A stretch of 64,000 nt of DNA. It comes from an uncultured Bacteroidales bacterium. Its GTDB lineage: Bacteria > Bacteroidota > Bacteroidia > Bacteroidales > Muribaculaceae. Positions 63,725 to 64,000 of the stretch are shown here, in pieces (positions within the stretch are counted from its first letter, which is position 1; every line of letters begins with the position of its first letter). Under the pieces are notes generated by a model. It was not told where the DNA came from. It was given only the letters and a program-made list of their open reading frames with translations, and did not search any database. The DNA is taken from contig CACZNH010000001.1 in assembly GCA_902782465.1 (NCBI GenBank), forward strand, positions 1 to 64,000, read 5' to 3'. A program made the position numbers and the translations under genes.

Positions 63725-63943
63725 TTATATAAAAATATCATCATCAAACAATTTATCAAATTGAATTGTAATAGTACTTAATACATCTCTCAACTGTATG
63801 AGAATTTCCGATAATGGTAATCCTGTGAAATGAAGTTCCATTTTCTCACACTCCTCGAAAAACTCAGACCAATTAATGGAAGTATAATCCACATCAGAGT
63901 TGACTTTCATTAAATAATTGATTTTTCCAGCCATCATTTCCAA
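63725..63943 (-). CDS. Small hypothetical protein
   Basis: A 72-residue frame that I do not recognise, acidic (many Asp and Glu) and without membrane spans. A weak -7-like ACTTTG lies just upstream of its start on the minus strand. It is isolated in AT-rich DNA. It could be a small regulator of the mobile element or a chance frame. The start could be the third codon onward (MMAGK). Confidence 0.35.
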   Translation of the reverse strand: MEMMAGKINYLMKVNSDVDYTSINWSEFFEECEKMELHFTGLPLSEILIQLRDVLSTITIQFDKLFDDDIFI

Positions 63944-64000
63944 AGTAAATATAAAACACCAATATTTGTCTACTAATGCCCTAAAAATAGCCCTATTGGT

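Overview
The window is from the chromosome of a gut-type Bacteroidales bacterium, most like Prevotellaceae or Muribaculaceae. The evidence is two SusC/SusD glycan loci, a hybrid two-component sensor, a DUF6377 regulator, BACON-GH16 and GH97 enzymes, a large exported protein with a type IX-like C-terminal tail, and promoters of the TTTG-N19-21-TAnnTTTG type with few Shine-Dalgarno sites. Most of the DNA is GC-rich. About 54.0-61.8 kb is clearly AT-rich and looks acquired.

Layout. 1-2.8 kb: end of a 5S rRNA, its terminator, a GH97 glucosidase and tRNA-Asp. 2.9-9.6 kb: two paralogous outer-membrane beta-barrel receptors with nearly identical operator architecture, separated by a REP-associated tyrosine transposase unit flanked by 120-bp repeats. 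9.7-14.2 kb: a LuxR-type regulator, a GYF-CD225 membrane protein, DUF2752, thyA, folA and lpxB. 14.2-30.1 kb: a beta-glucan (laminarin-like) utilisation locus with a divergent DUF6377 regulator, SusC, SusD, a surface glycan-binding lipoprotein, GH16, a GH5-GH3 fusion and GH3. 30.5-37.1 kb: a 2193-residue repeat protein. 37.2-39.6 kb: a probable MITE and a DUF234-type ATPase between two copies of an 81-bp terminator repeat. 39.6-53.8 kb: a fructan locus in the gene order of the Bacteroides thetaiotaomicron levan locus (kinase, MFS importer, GH32, GH32, DUF4960 lipoprotein, SusD, SusC, fructose-type sensor). Here one GH32 is broken by an internal deletion and the sensor has no visible HATPase domain. 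54.0-61.8 kb: an AT-rich island with dynamin-like GTPase, membrane protein, HerA-like ATPase, LHH-family nuclease toxin and SMI1/KNR4 immunity protein, bounded by 13-bp tRNA-end repeats. 62.0-63.4 kb: a tyrosine recombinase, probably of an adjacent element.

How it works together. Each glycan locus follows the surface capture, surface cleavage, TonB-driven import and periplasmic finishing scheme. The fructan locus adds an inner-membrane importer and fructokinase, but its decay suggests reduced function. The five-gene island reads as one operon and is the best candidate for an undescribed system: a membrane-remodelling GTPase and a pumping ATPase tied to a toxin-immunity pair. Much intergenic DNA carries structured repeats: heptamer arrays after stop codons and before start codons, REP-like palindromes, a MITE and duplicated terminators.
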